From Streptococcus anginosus (GTDB taxonomy: Bacteria; Bacillota; Bacilli; Lactobacillales; Streptococcaceae): a stretch of 64,000 nucleotides of DNA. Positions 44,866 through 54,838 of this stretch are shown one piece after another. Numbering within the stretch: position 1 is the stretch's first letter; the number at the start of each line of letters is the position of its first letter. Under the pieces are notes generated by a model. That model was not told where the DNA came from, ran no database searches, and saw only the letters and a program-made list of their open reading frames with translations. The position numbers and the translations under genes were made by a program. The DNA lies in contig NZ_LR134283.1 of the NCBI RefSeq assembly GCF_900636475.1, forward strand, positions 620,001 to 684,000, written 5' to 3'.

Positions 44866-45532
44866 GTTTCGCCTCCTTCTCTATCGCATTTAACATCAAG
44901 TTCATCGCAACTCGTTTATTTCTGAGATAAATTTTTAACCCACTCGCCTTGATACGTTTGTTGAAAGCACTCGGAGTGATACCAAGTAGTTTTGCCATTT
45001 CTTTATGAGAAAATGTTTCATCGTATATATTTTCAGCTAGTAATTGTTTGAGGACATCATATTGGATATCTGTCCACTTGGACTGAATAAAAGAGCACGC
45101 AGCTAAAATAGCATTGATTGTCTGACCGACTTCTTCGTCTGCCAAAGAAACCGAAATGTGATTGATGCCATAGTCATTCTTATCATGAACATAGTTAATC
45201 GCTTCTCTCGCGAGCCAATACGCCGGACCGTCAGAACCAATGCTTTGTTCTTTGTTAATTTCTGTAATCATGTCTCCAGCACCAATCCCAAATCGAATTT
45301 CATAAGGAGCAAATGCCATAGAAAGCTGATCCATGATTTGAAACATATCCGAATTTGGTAAAAACAAAGCTTGAAATTCATCGCCAGCTGTGACCGTAAA
45401 GGGAGAAACTAAATATTTCTGATATTGCTGATTCAACTCTTTCATCAATTGCAACAATTTCTGTTGCGCCTGCGCTCGATCTTGTATTTTTTTTGATTCA
45501 ATAACGTCTCCAATAAGAGCAACGTACATCAT
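44858..45532 (-). CDS. satD: SatD-family protein: nucleotide-cyclase-like fold plus HTH
   Basis: 224 aa (two tandem ATG codons at 45532 and 45529; GGTGA precedes). The core (YVALIGDVIESKKI..., VTAGDEFQALF at residues 47-57, IRFGIGAGDMIT) resembles SatD and the fold of class III cyclases/GGDEF, where AGDEF is at the place of the active-site loop. Residues about 175-198 form a helix-turn-helix (HKEMAKLLGITPSAFNKRIK). In Streptococcus mutans satD belongs to the secretion/acid-tolerance operon. The promoter carries large repeats, suggesting autoregulation. No enzymatic activity is proven. Confidence 0.82.
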   Translation of the reverse strand: MMYVALIGDVIESKKIQDRAQAQQKLLQLMKELNQQYQKYLVSPFTVTAGDEFQALFLPNSDMFQIMDQLSMAFAPYEIRFGIGAGDMITEINKEQSIGSDGPAYWLAREAINYVHDKNDYGINHISVSLADEEVGQTINAILAACSFIQSKWTDIQYDVLKQLLAENIYDETFSHKEMAKLLGITPSAFNKRIKASGLKIYLRNKRVAMNLMLNAIEKEAKHV

Positions 45533-45553
45533 CTTCTCACCCCTTTTTGTCTA

Positions 45554-45587
45554 TTATAATGGAAATTTAAAAAAATTTCCATTATAA
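45554..45587 (-). promoter_or_regulatory. Perfect inverted repeat over the satD promoter
   Basis: Two 15-base arms (first bases TTATAATGGA) around AAAA. On the minus strand it contains TATAAT, so a bound protein would cover the -10 region of satD. Its arms share sequence with the adjacent direct repeats. Confidence 0.65.
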
Positions 45588-45627
45588 AGGACATTTTCCA
45601 AAATTTCCGTCATGGAGGACATTTTTT
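45573..45627. repeat. Two tandem 27-base direct repeats upstream of satD
   Basis: Copies at 45573-45599 and 45601-45627 (period 28) agree at about 20 of 27 positions; both begin AAATTTCC and carry GGACATTTT. The first copy overlaps the inverted repeat. Likely operator sites of the satD operon. Confidence 0.6.
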
Positions 45628-45692
45628 AATCTACTATCTCTAAAAAATACAGCTAAGCACATGATTGAAACCATCATTTGATTTGAAAATGA

Positions 45693-46433
45693 CTACCCCA
45701 TTACTTTCCATGTCTTACCCAGCACTTCTCCAATCTTGCCCTTGATGACTAAGTCAGCTTGACTATCTTGTAGTACATTGTTTTTATTGATAACAACTAA
45801 GTGCCGTCCTTGAAAATAATGAACCAAATTAGCAGCTGGATAAACAACTAGCGATGTTCCGCCAATGATGAGTAGGTCAGCTTGACTGATAACCTGAATA
45901 GCTTGAGAAAAAACTTCCATATTTAACGGTTCCTCATAAAGAGTCACATCTGGCTTAACTACACAACCACAAGTCTCGCAATAAGGAATGATTCCTGACA
46001 ATTTCAAAAAATCCTCTAAGTCATAAAAACGATGACAATTGGTACAAAAATTTCGGTCCACACTACCATGAATTTTTAATACGTTCCTGCTTCCTGCCAT
46101 CTCGTGTAAACTATCAATATTCTGGGTAACAATTGCCTTTAATTTCCCTAGCTTTTCTAGATAAGCTAAATATTCATGGGCTACATTTGGCTTAGCGTTA
46201 GGATAAATAAGATATTTCTTGTAAAAGTCAAAAAAATGTTCTGGATAACGTTCAAACATCGTATGTGAAACTAGTTGCTCTGCTGAAAAATGCTGGTTTA
46301 ACTCAATATTGTAAATACCATTTGAGCTGCGAAAATCCGGAATACCAGATTCAGTTGAAACACCTGCACCACCAAAGAATACAATATTTTGGCTACTTTG
46401 AATGATCTGAGCCAGTTCTTCAATCTTGTCCAT
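45693..46433 (-). CDS. NAD-dependent protein deacylase (sirtuin)
   Basis: 246 aa Sir2 family enzyme. NAD motif GGAGVSTESGIPDFRSS, catalytic TQNIDSLHEMAG and IHGS (histidine), zinc site with CTNCHRF and CETCGC, GGTSLVVYPAA. It removes acyl groups from protein lysines using NAD. The residues between motifs resemble CobB-type class III/U sirtuins; the acyl preference is not determined. AGGAGGG site before the ATG. Not clearly in an operon. Confidence 0.9.
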   Translation of the reverse strand: MDKIEELAQIIQSSQNIVFFGGAGVSTESGIPDFRSSNGIYNIELNQHFSAEQLVSHTMFERYPEHFFDFYKKYLIYPNAKPNVAHEYLAYLEKLGKLKAIVTQNIDSLHEMAGSRNVLKIHGSVDRNFCTNCHRFYDLEDFLKLSGIIPYCETCGCVVKPDVTLYEEPLNMEVFSQAIQVISQADLLIIGGTSLVVYPAANLVHYFQGRHLVVINKNNVLQDSQADLVIKGKIGEVLGKTWKVMG

Positions 46434-46466
46434 ATCGCCCTCCTAAAAGTTACCAATATTATTAAA

Positions 46467-46496
46467 GAAAAAATCGGCTAGCAGAACTAGCCGATT
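46467..46496 (-). terminator. eno terminator
   Basis: Perfect 10-bp stem AATCGGCTAG/CTAGCCGATT, 5-base loop, then TTTTCTTT on the minus strand, just past the eno stop. Confidence 0.9.
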
Positions 46497-46511
46497 CATA
46501 TTATAACTGAA

Positions 46512-47819
<1,308 letters not shown>

Positions 47820-47853
47820 TTACTCTCCTTTGAGTTATTTTATTTACATTCCT

Positions 47854-47882
47854 ATCATACCTTAAAAATCAGTTTTTTTCAA
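47854..47882 (-). promoter_or_regulatory. eno promoter
   Basis: Minus strand TTGAAA (-35), 17-base spacer, TATGAT (-10), about 37 bases before the start codon. A weaker cre-like TGTAAGCGTTTTAT (two mismatches) lies at 47925-47938. Confidence 0.7.
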
Positions 47883-47976
47883 GGAAAAATCGTGCCTTTC
47901 TATGAAATTTACGATAATTTTCTATGTAAGCGTTTTATATTTCCGAATGTTTCTTGGATAAATTTCAAAAAAAGTA

Positions 47977-47985
47977 TGCTATACT
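47977..47985 (+). promoter_or_regulatory. yueI extended -10 promoter, likely leaderless
   Basis: TGCTATACT (TGn plus TATACT) ends six bases before the ATG, and no ribosome site precedes the gene. Confidence 0.6.
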
Positions 47986-47991
47986 AACTTT

Positions 47992-48444
47992 ATGACAGAT
48001 ATAAATAAAACAATAATGGAAAAATCTCAAGGGGGATTAAAATTAAATCCCGATGAGCAAAGAAAATTTTTAGAAACATTTGAAGAGCGGGTCATTGCAG
48101 AATGTAGTATTGATGAAGCTAACAGCGCTCCCATCCACGACCACTTTAAAGAAATTTTACAAAAGATTATCTTGGACTATCAGCCTGTGACTGTGAAAAT
48201 ATCTCCTGAGATTACCAGTCAATATCAAATTTTTTACTTAAAAATAGCAAAAGATCTTGGCTGCAAAGCAACAATTGTGTCTAGTAACTACAAGAATTCT
48301 CCATTTGGCTTGGTCATTCATAGCGATCATCCAGTAGAGATTACCGAAAAAGAAATCCTTATCCAATTTTCTGAACTTTTCCAATCAGATTTATCCCAAC
48401 AAGCAGAAAAGAAACCTTCTTTTTGGGAAAAGTTGTTTCATTAA
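47992..48444 (+). CDS. yueI: YueI family protein (DUF1694)
   Basis: 150 aa. The frame resembles the YueI/DUF1694 family: GGLKLNPDEQRKFLETFEERVI near the start and IFYLKIAKDLGCKATIV in the middle, where DUF1694 has its conserved core. Cytoplasmic; function unknown. The next gene begins 11 bases beyond the stop. The ATG lacks a ribosome site but lies seven bases downstream of a -10 hexamer. Confidence 0.75.
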   Translation: MTDINKTIMEKSQGGLKLNPDEQRKFLETFEERVIAECSIDEANSAPIHDHFKEILQKIILDYQPVTVKISPEITSQYQIFYLKIAKDLGCKATIVSSNYKNSPFGLVIHSDHPVEITEKEILIQFSELFQSDLSQQAEKKPSFWEKLFH

Positions 48445-48455
48445 AGGGACGATTG

Positions 48456-48779
48456 ATGCCAAATTCAGAAAAACTAACCTTGTTCTTTCAAGCAGAAAAT
48501 CAAAGAGACTGGGAAACTTACCAAAATTTTTTACATCCTGAAGTTATCTGGGAATTGCACGGGCAAGAAGTTTCAACCATTCATGGAATAGACGATTATC
48601 TTCTGAAGATTCAGCAAGCCTATCATCATAGCAACGTTCAATTTTCCTGCTTGCATACTTTTTCAACTAATGAAAATCGGATTGTTACTATTCTCAAAAA
48701 CGATTTTGGTCAACTATCCTGTGATATTTTTGAGTTTGAAAATGGTTTAATTATCAGAGAATATGAATATTTGTTATGA
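48456..48779 (+). CDS. NTF2/SnoaL-like protein
   Basis: 107 aa from ATG 48456, which has AAAGGGA ahead of it; the frame extends upstream into yueI. The pattern LFFQAENQRDWETYQNFLHPEVIWELHG...TIHGIDDYLLKIQQAY is that of the small SnoaL/NTF2-like alpha+beta barrel family. Such proteins bind small ligands or act as cyclases. No function is predictable. Co-transcribed with yueI. Confidence 0.65.
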   Translation: MPNSEKLTLFFQAENQRDWETYQNFLHPEVIWELHGQEVSTIHGIDDYLLKIQQAYHHSNVQFSCLHTFSTNENRIVTILKNDFGQLSCDIFEFENGLIIREYEYLL

Positions 48780-48830
48780 TGTTTCCATATCCGACAACTA
48801 CTACACCTTGTAATCTAAAACAAATATAAT

Positions 48831-48867
48831 GGGAGGTTAAGAACTTTTTGTTCTAACCCCTTTTTTA
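48831..48867 (+). terminator. Bidirectional terminator after yueI/NTF2 and PHP genes
   Basis: GGTTAAGAAC pairs with GTTCTAACC around a 5-base loop, followed by T6. It lies between converging genes. Confidence 0.75.
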
Positions 48868-49614
48868 TAGCAACATTCCTTCGTCTATGCCAAATTCCGT
48901 TAGGATTTGCTGGATTCGGTCGAAATTCAAGCGAAAATGTTCTAACGTATGAGCATCAGAGCCAACAGAATACTTTGTTCCTCCCAATTCTTTCACCAAA
49001 GATAAAGCATAGATATAAATATCTTCATGATTGTAGAGATACATAGACTTGCCATTCAGTTCAAAAGCCAAGTTATGCTCTATCATTTTTTGAAAGAGGG
49101 TACGAAGTTGAGGTTCAAAATTTTTCAATTCTTCAACCGTTACATTGAACTTGCGAAAACCATAGTCAAAATGAGCCAAAACATCAGCTGGAATACTTTC
49201 AATAGCTTCTTCCATTTCTTTAAAATAAGCTGGAATCACCTTCATTTTATCAGATTGCAAAGCAGGTTCTTCTAAGTAATCGAACTTTCCATTATGGTGA
49301 ACAGACAACAGTTTTAAATCATAATCTTTATTCTCCAAATAAGCTAAAATATCGTTCTTTCGTGGTCTGTAATATCCGATTTCAATTCCTTTTTTGATTC
49401 GATTTCCATATTTCCGATTGAGAGCAGCTATTTTTCTAGAATAAGACTCATAATCAGGAATATCATCGTGAGGAGAACCTGCATCATACGGATAGGGATT
49501 AGATAAATCCAGATGTTCAGTCGTTACGATTTCACCATCGTAATGTTCCAAATAATCTCTGAAATCAGCATCTGAATCATAAGAAAAGTAAGTATGAAGA
49601 TGATTATCGCGCAT
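48865..49614 (-). CDS. PHP-domain phosphatase (histidinol-phosphatase family)
   Basis: 249 aa from ATG 49614, which follows AGGAGGAAAA. The PHP metal site is visible: DNHLHTYFSYDSDAD at the start, TTEHLDL, GIEIGYY, SVHHNGKF, LAHFDYGFRKFN and VGSDAH. This is the HisJ/HisK-like type of histidinol phosphatase fold. No his operon is seen near it, so the true phosphoester may be different. Stands alone between the NTF2 gene and the MFS gene. Confidence 0.8.
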   Translation of the reverse strand: MRDNHLHTYFSYDSDADFRDYLEHYDGEIVTTEHLDLSNPYPYDAGSPHDDIPDYESYSRKIAALNRKYGNRIKKGIEIGYYRPRKNDILAYLENKDYDLKLLSVHHNGKFDYLEEPALQSDKMKVIPAYFKEMEEAIESIPADVLAHFDYGFRKFNVTVEELKNFEPQLRTLFQKMIEHNLAFELNGKSMYLYNHEDIYIYALSLVKELGGTKYSVGSDAHTLEHFRLNFDRIQQILTEFGIDEGMLL

Positions 49615-49650
49615 AAGTTTTCCTCCTATCATCTCTATAACACTAAGGAA

Positions 49651-49757
49651 TTATATAGCAGTTTATACTAACTACAATATATAGTATTTTTAAACAAGAT
49701 TTTCCTAAATTTGATAATTATATTTTGTAGTTGTGTAAAAAATAAGTATATAATTTT
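49651..49757. repeat. Degenerate intergenic repeat, copy B
   Basis: Aligns with 40815-40920 at about three of four positions over its whole length, with shared blocks TTATATAGC, AAACAAGATTTT, AAATTTGATAATTAT and TATAATTTT. It lies between the MFS transporter stop and the PHP gene start. No coding content. Confidence 0.6.
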
Positions 49758-49851
49758 CCTTATATTTGCTGTTTTTATCATAAGCAGCAACAACTGGTTG
49801 CATTCATTAAAAATTAGATACAAATCACTACTGCAGATAATAAATAATGAG

Positions 49852-51045
49852 CTAATTTTTGATTGATTTCAATTGTTTACGAATCATTTGAAAAACAATC
49901 ACTAAAAGCGACGTTAGTAAGATAAGAACTAGCCCTAATCCAATAAAAGTCTGATCAAAGCCAAAACTGTCAATCAGCCAACCAACAATCGGAAAAATGA
50001 TAATCATGCTTAAACTGAACATCATTGAAGCAACACTTAACATAGTTGCTCTGGCTGAACTTGGTAAATACTGTTGCAAATCATTGTAAAATATTGGTTG
50101 GTACATAGCATACAAAGCATTTGTCGTCAAATAAACAAGGATATACATAAATGGCGTTCCCAAAAATGACAGTGCATAAACTGCTCCTGTTAAACTGACA
50201 ACTACTGGAAAAATCCGAAAAGAATGCCACGTTTTCCCAATCTTGCTGGCAAAAGAAACTGCCAAAATATTTAAGACGCTACCAATCAACATAACTGTTG
50301 AAATCTGCCATCCTGCCAAGTCTGGCAATTGTTTTTGATAGTAAAAGTAAAACATGCACATTATTGTTCCAACAAATTGAAAAATCATCATCCATGTAAA
50401 AAGACTGGGATTATTTTTCATCTCTTCTCTCACAATCAAGATAATTTTTTTCATCGTCAACACTTCGTCATTTTTCTTTTTCATTGTCGGTTCTTTTATC
50501 AACCAAATCAGAATTAAAACAATAATAGAAACCGCAATCATGATATAATAAGTAATATACAAATATCCATGTACAAATAACCCCGCTAGTACCGTTCCTA
50601 AAGAGATTGCTGCCTCAGAAACACCTGACATCAAACTTGATATTTTCAAATAACGGTCTTTTAAACCAGCTTCAACAGCAGAGTCATATAGCAGTGCAGA
50701 GCTCGTTCCTGAATCAAAGTTATAAGACAAAGCATTGATTATCATTGCCATTGCATATATCCAAAAATTCCCTTGCCCTGTCAACATTAAAATAGATGAT
50801 AAAATGCTAGTCAAGCGGCTTACGTACAGATTGGTCTTATAAGAAAATCGATCTGCCAACATGCCTGACGGAATTTCAAAAACAATGCCTGTTGCATGAA
50901 AAATACTCTCTAACAGCCCAATTTGCAGTAAAGACATACCATTTTGACTGAGAAATAAAATCCAAAAACTCGTAATACCTAGAAATCCTAAGAATTCCAC
51001 TCCTGTCATAAGAGGAATATTTCTTTTGTAACTTCTCCTAAACAT
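49852..51045 (-). CDS. MFS transporter
   Basis: 397 aa with about 12 predicted membrane segments. The conserved loop after segment 2 reads GMLADRFSYK. A central cytoplasmic loop contains KEPTMKKKNDEV, dividing the two halves. It resembles drug/sugar-type MFS exporters. Substrate unknown. AAGGAAAA before the ATG. Not in an operon. Confidence 0.82.
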   Translation of the reverse strand: MFRRSYKRNIPLMTGVEFLGFLGITSFWILFLSQNGMSLLQIGLLESIFHATGIVFEIPSGMLADRFSYKTNLYVSRLTSILSSILMLTGQGNFWIYAMAMIINALSYNFDSGTSSALLYDSAVEAGLKDRYLKISSLMSGVSEAAISLGTVLAGLFVHGYLYITYYIMIAVSIIVLILIWLIKEPTMKKKNDEVLTMKKIILIVREEMKNNPSLFTWMMIFQFVGTIMCMFYFYYQKQLPDLAGWQISTVMLIGSVLNILAVSFASKIGKTWHSFRIFPVVVSLTGAVYALSFLGTPFMYILVYLTTNALYAMYQPIFYNDLQQYLPSSARATMLSVASMMFSLSMIIIFPIVGWLIDSFGFDQTFIGLGLVLILLTSLLVIVFQMIRKQLKSIKN

Positions 51046-51128
51046 ACTTTTTCCTTTACTAAGAAGAAACCGAACTTCCCGTTCAGTTTTCTAACTTATT
51101 CATTTTTCATAATATTTCAATTTTAAAA

Positions 51129-51153
51129 AGGTTGGGACATAAGCTCCCAACCT
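51129..51153 (-). terminator. asnS terminator
   Basis: Perfect 9-bp stem AGGTTGGGA/TCCCAACCT, 7-base loop, then TTTTT on the minus strand. It lies about 213 bases past the asnS stop, after the hairpin-rich repeat region. Confidence 0.8.
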
Positions 51154-51154
51154 C

Positions 51155-51362
51155 ATGCATTTTATAGTTTGGCTTGCAAAACGCAGTGGTTGGTTGGATA
51201 TCCTTATCCCTTGTTATACCGGTGATAACGGCTATCCTAACCAACTTGTGCGGAGGTGGAAGTAAAACAGTCCAGTGGACTGTTTTAGGTCAGCAACTAG
51301 AAACTAGAACTTGCTGAAAAATCAAATTCTTCGAATGATTGATTTCTATCCCACTCTCACAT
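51155..51362. repeat. Hairpin-rich intergenic repeat module
   Basis: Contains four inverted repeats in about 170 bases: GTTGGTTGGATA.../TATCCTAACCAAC (51189-51244), a perfect AAAACAGTCC-AGT-GGACTGTTTT (51264-51286), CAGCAA.../TTGCTG (about 51293-51316) and AAATCAAATTC/GAATGATTGATTT (51319-51345). It ends TATCCCACTCTCAC, which matches (in reverse complement) the start of the module after rclA at 23607. Non-coding. Confidence 0.55.
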
Positions 51363-51365
51363 TTC

Positions 51366-52712
51366 CTAAGGCTCAATTCTGTGGAGCATACGTGGGAATG
51401 GAATGGCTTCACGGATGTGTTTCGTTCCTGCAACAAATGTCACCATTCTCTCCAAGCCAAGTCCAAATCCAGCATGAGGAACTGAACCATATTTACGAAG
51501 ATCTAGATAGAAAGCATAGTCATCAGGGTTCAGACCATTTTCTTCAATCTTCGCTAATAATTTTTCATAGCTTTCTTCACGAGCAGAACCACCTATGATT
51601 TCTCCATAGCCCTCTGGTGCTAAAAGGTCTGCACAAAGCACACGTTCTTCGTTACCAGGAACAGGTTTCATGTAGAAAGCCTTAAAGCTAGCAGGGTAGT
51701 TCACGACGAAAGTTGGTAGACCAAAATAGTTTGAAATCCAAGTTTCATGTGGTGACCCAAAATCATCTCCACGTTCGATATGTTCATACTCTGCATCTTC
51801 ATCGTTTTCATGATCTTGTAAGAGATCAATGACTTCATCGTAAGAAATACGTTTGAATGGTTCTGCCACGTATTTTTTAAGAAGATCAGTATCACGTTCC
51901 AACACTTCAAGCGCATGTGGTGCACGATCCAAAACTCCTTGAATCAAAGCCTTCACATAAGCCTCCTGAAGATCAAGCGACTCATCATGAGTAACAAATG
52001 GATATTCTGCATCCATCATCCAGAATTCTGTCAAATGGCGGCGTGTTTTGGATTTTTCGGCACGGAAAACAGGACCAAAGTCAAATACACGACCAAGTGC
52101 CATAGCACCTGCTTCTAAGTAAAGTTGCCCAGATTGACTTAGAAAGGCAGGGGTTCCAAAATAATCTGTTTCAAAAAGCTCTGTGGAATCTTCCGCTGCA
52201 TTTCCTGATAAAATCGGACTGTCAAATTTGATAAAGCCGTTGCGGTCAAAAAATTCATAGGAAGCATAGATAATTGCGTTGCGAATCTGCATAATTGCCA
52301 TTTGCTTGCGTGAACGTAGCCATAAATGACGGTGATCCATCAAAAAGTCTGTTCCGTGTTCCTTTGGTGTGATAGGATAATCATTGGACTCTCCAACGAT
52401 TTCAATATCCGTCACGTCCAATTCATATCCAAATTTTGAGCGCTCATCTTCTTTGACGATTCCTTTTACCAAAACAGCTGTTTCTTGGTTCAAGTGTTTG
52501 ATGATATTAAATTTATTCAAACCCTCTTCTTCACCAAATTTTTCAAGGAAATTTGGCTTGAAAGCCACAGCTTGAAAAAAAGCTGTACCGTCACGCAATT
52601 GCAGAAAAGCAATTTTTCCTTTTCCTGATTTATTGGCAACCCAAGCACCAATCGTCACTTCTTCTCCGACATGATTTTTAACATCCATAATTGAAGTATA
52701 TTTTGTTGACAC
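51366..52712 (-). CDS. asnS: Asparaginyl-tRNA synthetase
   Basis: 448 aa class II synthetase. The OB-fold domain ([28 protein letters not shown]) is followed by the catalytic core with motif 2 [22 protein letters not shown] and motif 3 [12 protein letters not shown]; the end is [17 protein letters not shown] place the start at GTG 52712, which gives the normal streptococcal N-terminus and length; upstream in-frame codons are not part of the family. The ribosome site (AGAGA) is weak. No T-box leader was found. Confidence 0.95.
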   Translation of the reverse strand: MSTKYTSIMDVKNHVGEEVTIGAWVANKSGKGKIAFLQLRDGTAFFQAVAFKPNFLEKFGEEEGLNKFNIIKHLNQETAVLVKGIVKEDERSKFGYELDVTDIEIVGESNDYPITPKEHGTDFLMDHRHLWLRSRKQMAIMQIRNAIIYASYEFFDRNGFIKFDSPILSGNAAEDSTELFETDYFGTPAFLSQSGQLYLEAGAMALGRVFDFGPVFRAEKSKTRRHLTEFWMMDAEYPFVTHDESLDLQEAYVKALIQGVLDRAPHALEVLERDTDLLKKYVAEPFKRISYDEVIDLLQDHENDEDAEYEHIERGDDFGSPHETWISNYFGLPTFVVNYPASFKAFYMKPVPGNEERVLCADLLAPEGYGEIIGGSAREESYEKLLAKIEENGLNPDDYAFYLDLRKYGSVPHAGFGLGLERMVTFVAGTKHIREAIPFPRMLHRIEP

Positions 52713-52731
52713 GTTTTTTCTCTTTTCTATT

Positions 52732-53087
52732 TTATTTTTTATGATAAACAGCCTCAATGTTGTTCCCGTCTGGGTCTATCACAAAGGCCGCATAGTATTT
52801 TTACGTTCGCCAGGTGCACCATTATCCTTTCCTCCAGTAGCCAAAGCTGCTTGATAGAAAGCATCTACTTCTTGACAAGTTTGAGCACTAAAAGCAAAAT
52901 GCATCGGCTCTTGTTGACCAACATTTAGCCAAAAATCACCACCTGGATCCACATCTCGCGGTTCTGTGAAACTAACGACCTGCCCCGTATCAAATTGAAG
53001 GTGATAATTTAAAGGAGTTAAAGTGGCTTGATAGAAAGCTTTAGAAACTTCTAAATTCTTTACCTTAAGGCTAAAATGATCGATCGT
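52732..53087 (-). pseudogene. VOC (glyoxalase/dioxygenase-like) protein, frameshifted
   Basis: Directly after the aminotransferase stop the minus strand reads TIDHFSLKVKNLEVSKAFY in frame. It continues through VDPGGDFWLNVGQQEPMHF and QEVDAFYQAAL to ERK, then stops; one base over it resumes [21 protein letters not shown] to a stop. The break is at an A5 tract (52798-52802). The expected first codon is ACG instead of ATG, seven to eight bases after GGAGAG. Intact, it would be about 119 aa, normal for VOC proteins. Confidence 0.75.
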
Positions 53088-53090
53088 TTT

Positions 53091-54269
53091 TTAACTCTCC
53101 ATAAACGCCTTGATACGATGAACGGCCTCTTTCAAGGTATCCATATCCGTCGCATAACTAAGACGAACATTTTCTGGCGCACCAAAGCCAGCACCTGTTA
53201 CAAGAGCGACACCTACTTCTTCTAGAATAGCTGTTGTAAACTCTGTCACATCTGAATAGCCTTTCAGCTCCATTGCTTTTTTAACATTTGGAAAGAGGTA
53301 AAACGCTCCTTGTGGTTTCACCACTTCAAAGCCGGGAACTTCTGCAAGCAAAGGATAAATGGTATTGAGACGTTCTTCAAAAGCCTGACGCATGATTTCA
53401 ACAGTGTCTTGAGGGCCCTTTAGAGCTTCAATCGCCGCATATTGGGAAGCAGCGGTTGGATTAGAAGTCGTTTGTCCAGCCACTTTACTCATCGCTGCAA
53501 TGATTTCAGGCTCTCCAACAGCATAACCCAGCCGCCAACCAGTCATCGAATACGACTTAGATACACCATTGATAACAATTGTTTGCTTGCGGATCGCTTC
53601 AGATAAGCTCGAAATCGGTGTAAATTCATTTCCATTGTAAACCAAGCGGCCATAAATATCATCTGCCAAAATGAGAATATCATGCTCTACAGCCCAATTA
53701 CCTATCGCTAATAACTCCTCGGCAGTATAAATCATTCCCGTTGGATTGGAAGGAGAATTGAGCACCAAAACTTTCGTTTTCTCTGTCCGAGCAGCCTCTA
53801 ATTGCTCAACGGTCACTTTGAAATGATTGGCTTCCGTCGTTTGAACAAAAACTGGTATTCCTTCTGCCATCTTAATCTGGTCGCCATAACTAACCCAGCA
53901 CGGTGCCGGAATAATTGCTTCATCACCTGGATTGATGACACTCATAAAAAAGGTATAAAGGGAAAACTTTGCACCCGTCGCAACGGTCACTTGATTTGGT
54001 TTAATCGTATAACCATAGTATTTTGCAAAATATGCTACAATTGCTTCCTTTAATTCAGGCAGACCACTGGTAACCGTATAAAAGCTAGCTCTACCGTCTT
54101 TTATTGCAGAGATAGCAGCATCTTGAATATTCTTCGGAGTTGGAAAATCTGGCTCTCCCAAAGTCAGCGAAAGGATATCACGACCTTGTGCTTTTAAAGC
54201 TTTTGCGCGCGCTGCTGCTGCTAAAGTTACACTTTCTTCCATATTTAAAACACGATTTGATAATCTCAT
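53091..54269 (-). CDS. aspC: Aspartate/aromatic aminotransferase (class I/II PLP enzyme)
   Basis: 392 aa. The PLP lysine is in INGVSKSYSMTGWRLGY; VTVATGAKFSLY, VLNSPSNPTGMIY, ILADDIYGRLVYNG and VRLSYAT are other family motifs. It transaminates aspartate or an aromatic/other amino acid with 2-oxoglutarate. GGAGGGAC before the ATG. It starts 4 bases before the end of ypmB, so ypmB and aspC are translationally coupled, as seen in other Firmicutes (asnS follows it in several). Exact substrate not resolved. Confidence 0.93.
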   Translation of the reverse strand: MRLSNRVLNMEESVTLAAAARAKALKAQGRDILSLTLGEPDFPTPKNIQDAAISAIKDGRASFYTVTSGLPELKEAIVAYFAKYYGYTIKPNQVTVATGAKFSLYTFFMSVINPGDEAIIPAPCWVSYGDQIKMAEGIPVFVQTTEANHFKVTVEQLEAARTEKTKVLVLNSPSNPTGMIYTAEELLAIGNWAVEHDILILADDIYGRLVYNGNEFTPISSLSEAIRKQTIVINGVSKSYSMTGWRLGYAVGEPEIIAAMSKVAGQTTSNPTAASQYAAIEALKGPQDTVEIMRQAFEERLNTIYPLLAEVPGFEVVKPQGAFYLFPNVKKAMELKGYSDVTEFTTAILEEVGVALVTGAGFGAPENVRLSYATDMDTLKEAVHRIKAFMES

Positions 54270-54754
54270 AGTCCCTCCTTGCTGAGCAATGTTCCTGTTT
54301 CAAATCCAACATTATAATAAGTTGTTCCAGACTTGACTTCCCAGATTGGTTGCTCTTTTACATAGCCAAATGTCACTTTATCAATTTGTTTGGCACCACT
54401 CTCTTTAGCGATTTGTTTTGCTTTTTCTTGACTAATCCCTTTGGACAACTCATAAGTATAGATTTTATCACTATCTGCTTCTATCAAAACAGCAAGCTGC
54501 GTCTTTTTACGATTTTTCCCCAAAAGACTGTAATAACTTTTTTCACCGTTATAAATAGCAAAGCGATCCACTTTATCCAAATCTGCATATTGACGAGCAA
54601 TTCTACTAGCCGTTACCTTAGCTGATTGGTAAGGATCCATAGATAGATTTAAAATGTAAAGGAAAGAAAAAGTGAGAACGGCCAAAACTATCACACTTCC
54701 GATAATATATTGCCAAATAATGAAATTTCTATCATTTTTTCTTCTATTTTTCAC
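54266..54754 (-). CDS. ypmB: YpmB-like membrane-anchored protein (DUF5590/PepSY)
   Basis: 162 aa with a basic N-terminus and one membrane segment (about residues 14-36), so the rest faces the outside. The PepSY-like domain is visible twice: SAKVTASRIARQYADL and SQEKAKQIAKESGAK. Function unknown; it precedes aspC and asnS in many Firmicutes. The start codon is GTG, seven bases after a TATAAT hexamer and with no ribosome site. Confidence 0.78.
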   Translation of the reverse strand: MKNRRKNDRNFIIWQYIIGSVIVLAVLTFSFLYILNLSMDPYQSAKVTASRIARQYADLDKVDRFAIYNGEKSYYSLLGKNRKKTQLAVLIEADSDKIYTYELSKGISQEKAKQIAKESGAKQIDKVTFGYVKEQPIWEVKSGTTYYNVGFETGTLLSKEGL

Positions 54755-54760
54755 TCGTCC

Positions 54761-54766
54761 ATTATA
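54761..54766 (-). promoter_or_regulatory. ypmB -10 hexamer, likely leaderless
   Basis: Minus strand TATAAT ends six bases before the GTG start codon. No convincing -35. GGACGA lies between them but is too close to act as a ribosome site. Confidence 0.5.
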
Positions 54767-54803
54767 CTATAAATAAGGACTTTTTTCTATCTTTTTCTAA
54801 AAT

Positions 54804-54832
54804 TTGATTTTATTACTACTTATTGATAAAAT
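54804..54832 (+). promoter_or_regulatory. marR promoter, likely leaderless
   Basis: TTGATT (-35), 17-base spacer, TAAAAT (-10), then six bases to the ATG. No ribosome binding site. Confidence 0.65.
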
Positions 54833-54838
54833 ACAGAT

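Larger units (their letters stand above)
51046..51365. other. 320-base intergenic interval, asnS to MFS gene
   Basis: No gene. It holds a terminator for asnS and a string of inverted repeats (separate entries). A further imperfect inverted repeat, AAACCGAAC/GTTCAGTTT, lies near 51067-51090 close to the MFS gene start. Confidence 0.6.

Noticed and set aside
52713-52760. T-box riboswitch before asnS
   Set aside because: No T-box motif, antiterminator or room for a leader; the upstream gene remnant ends only 19 bases away.
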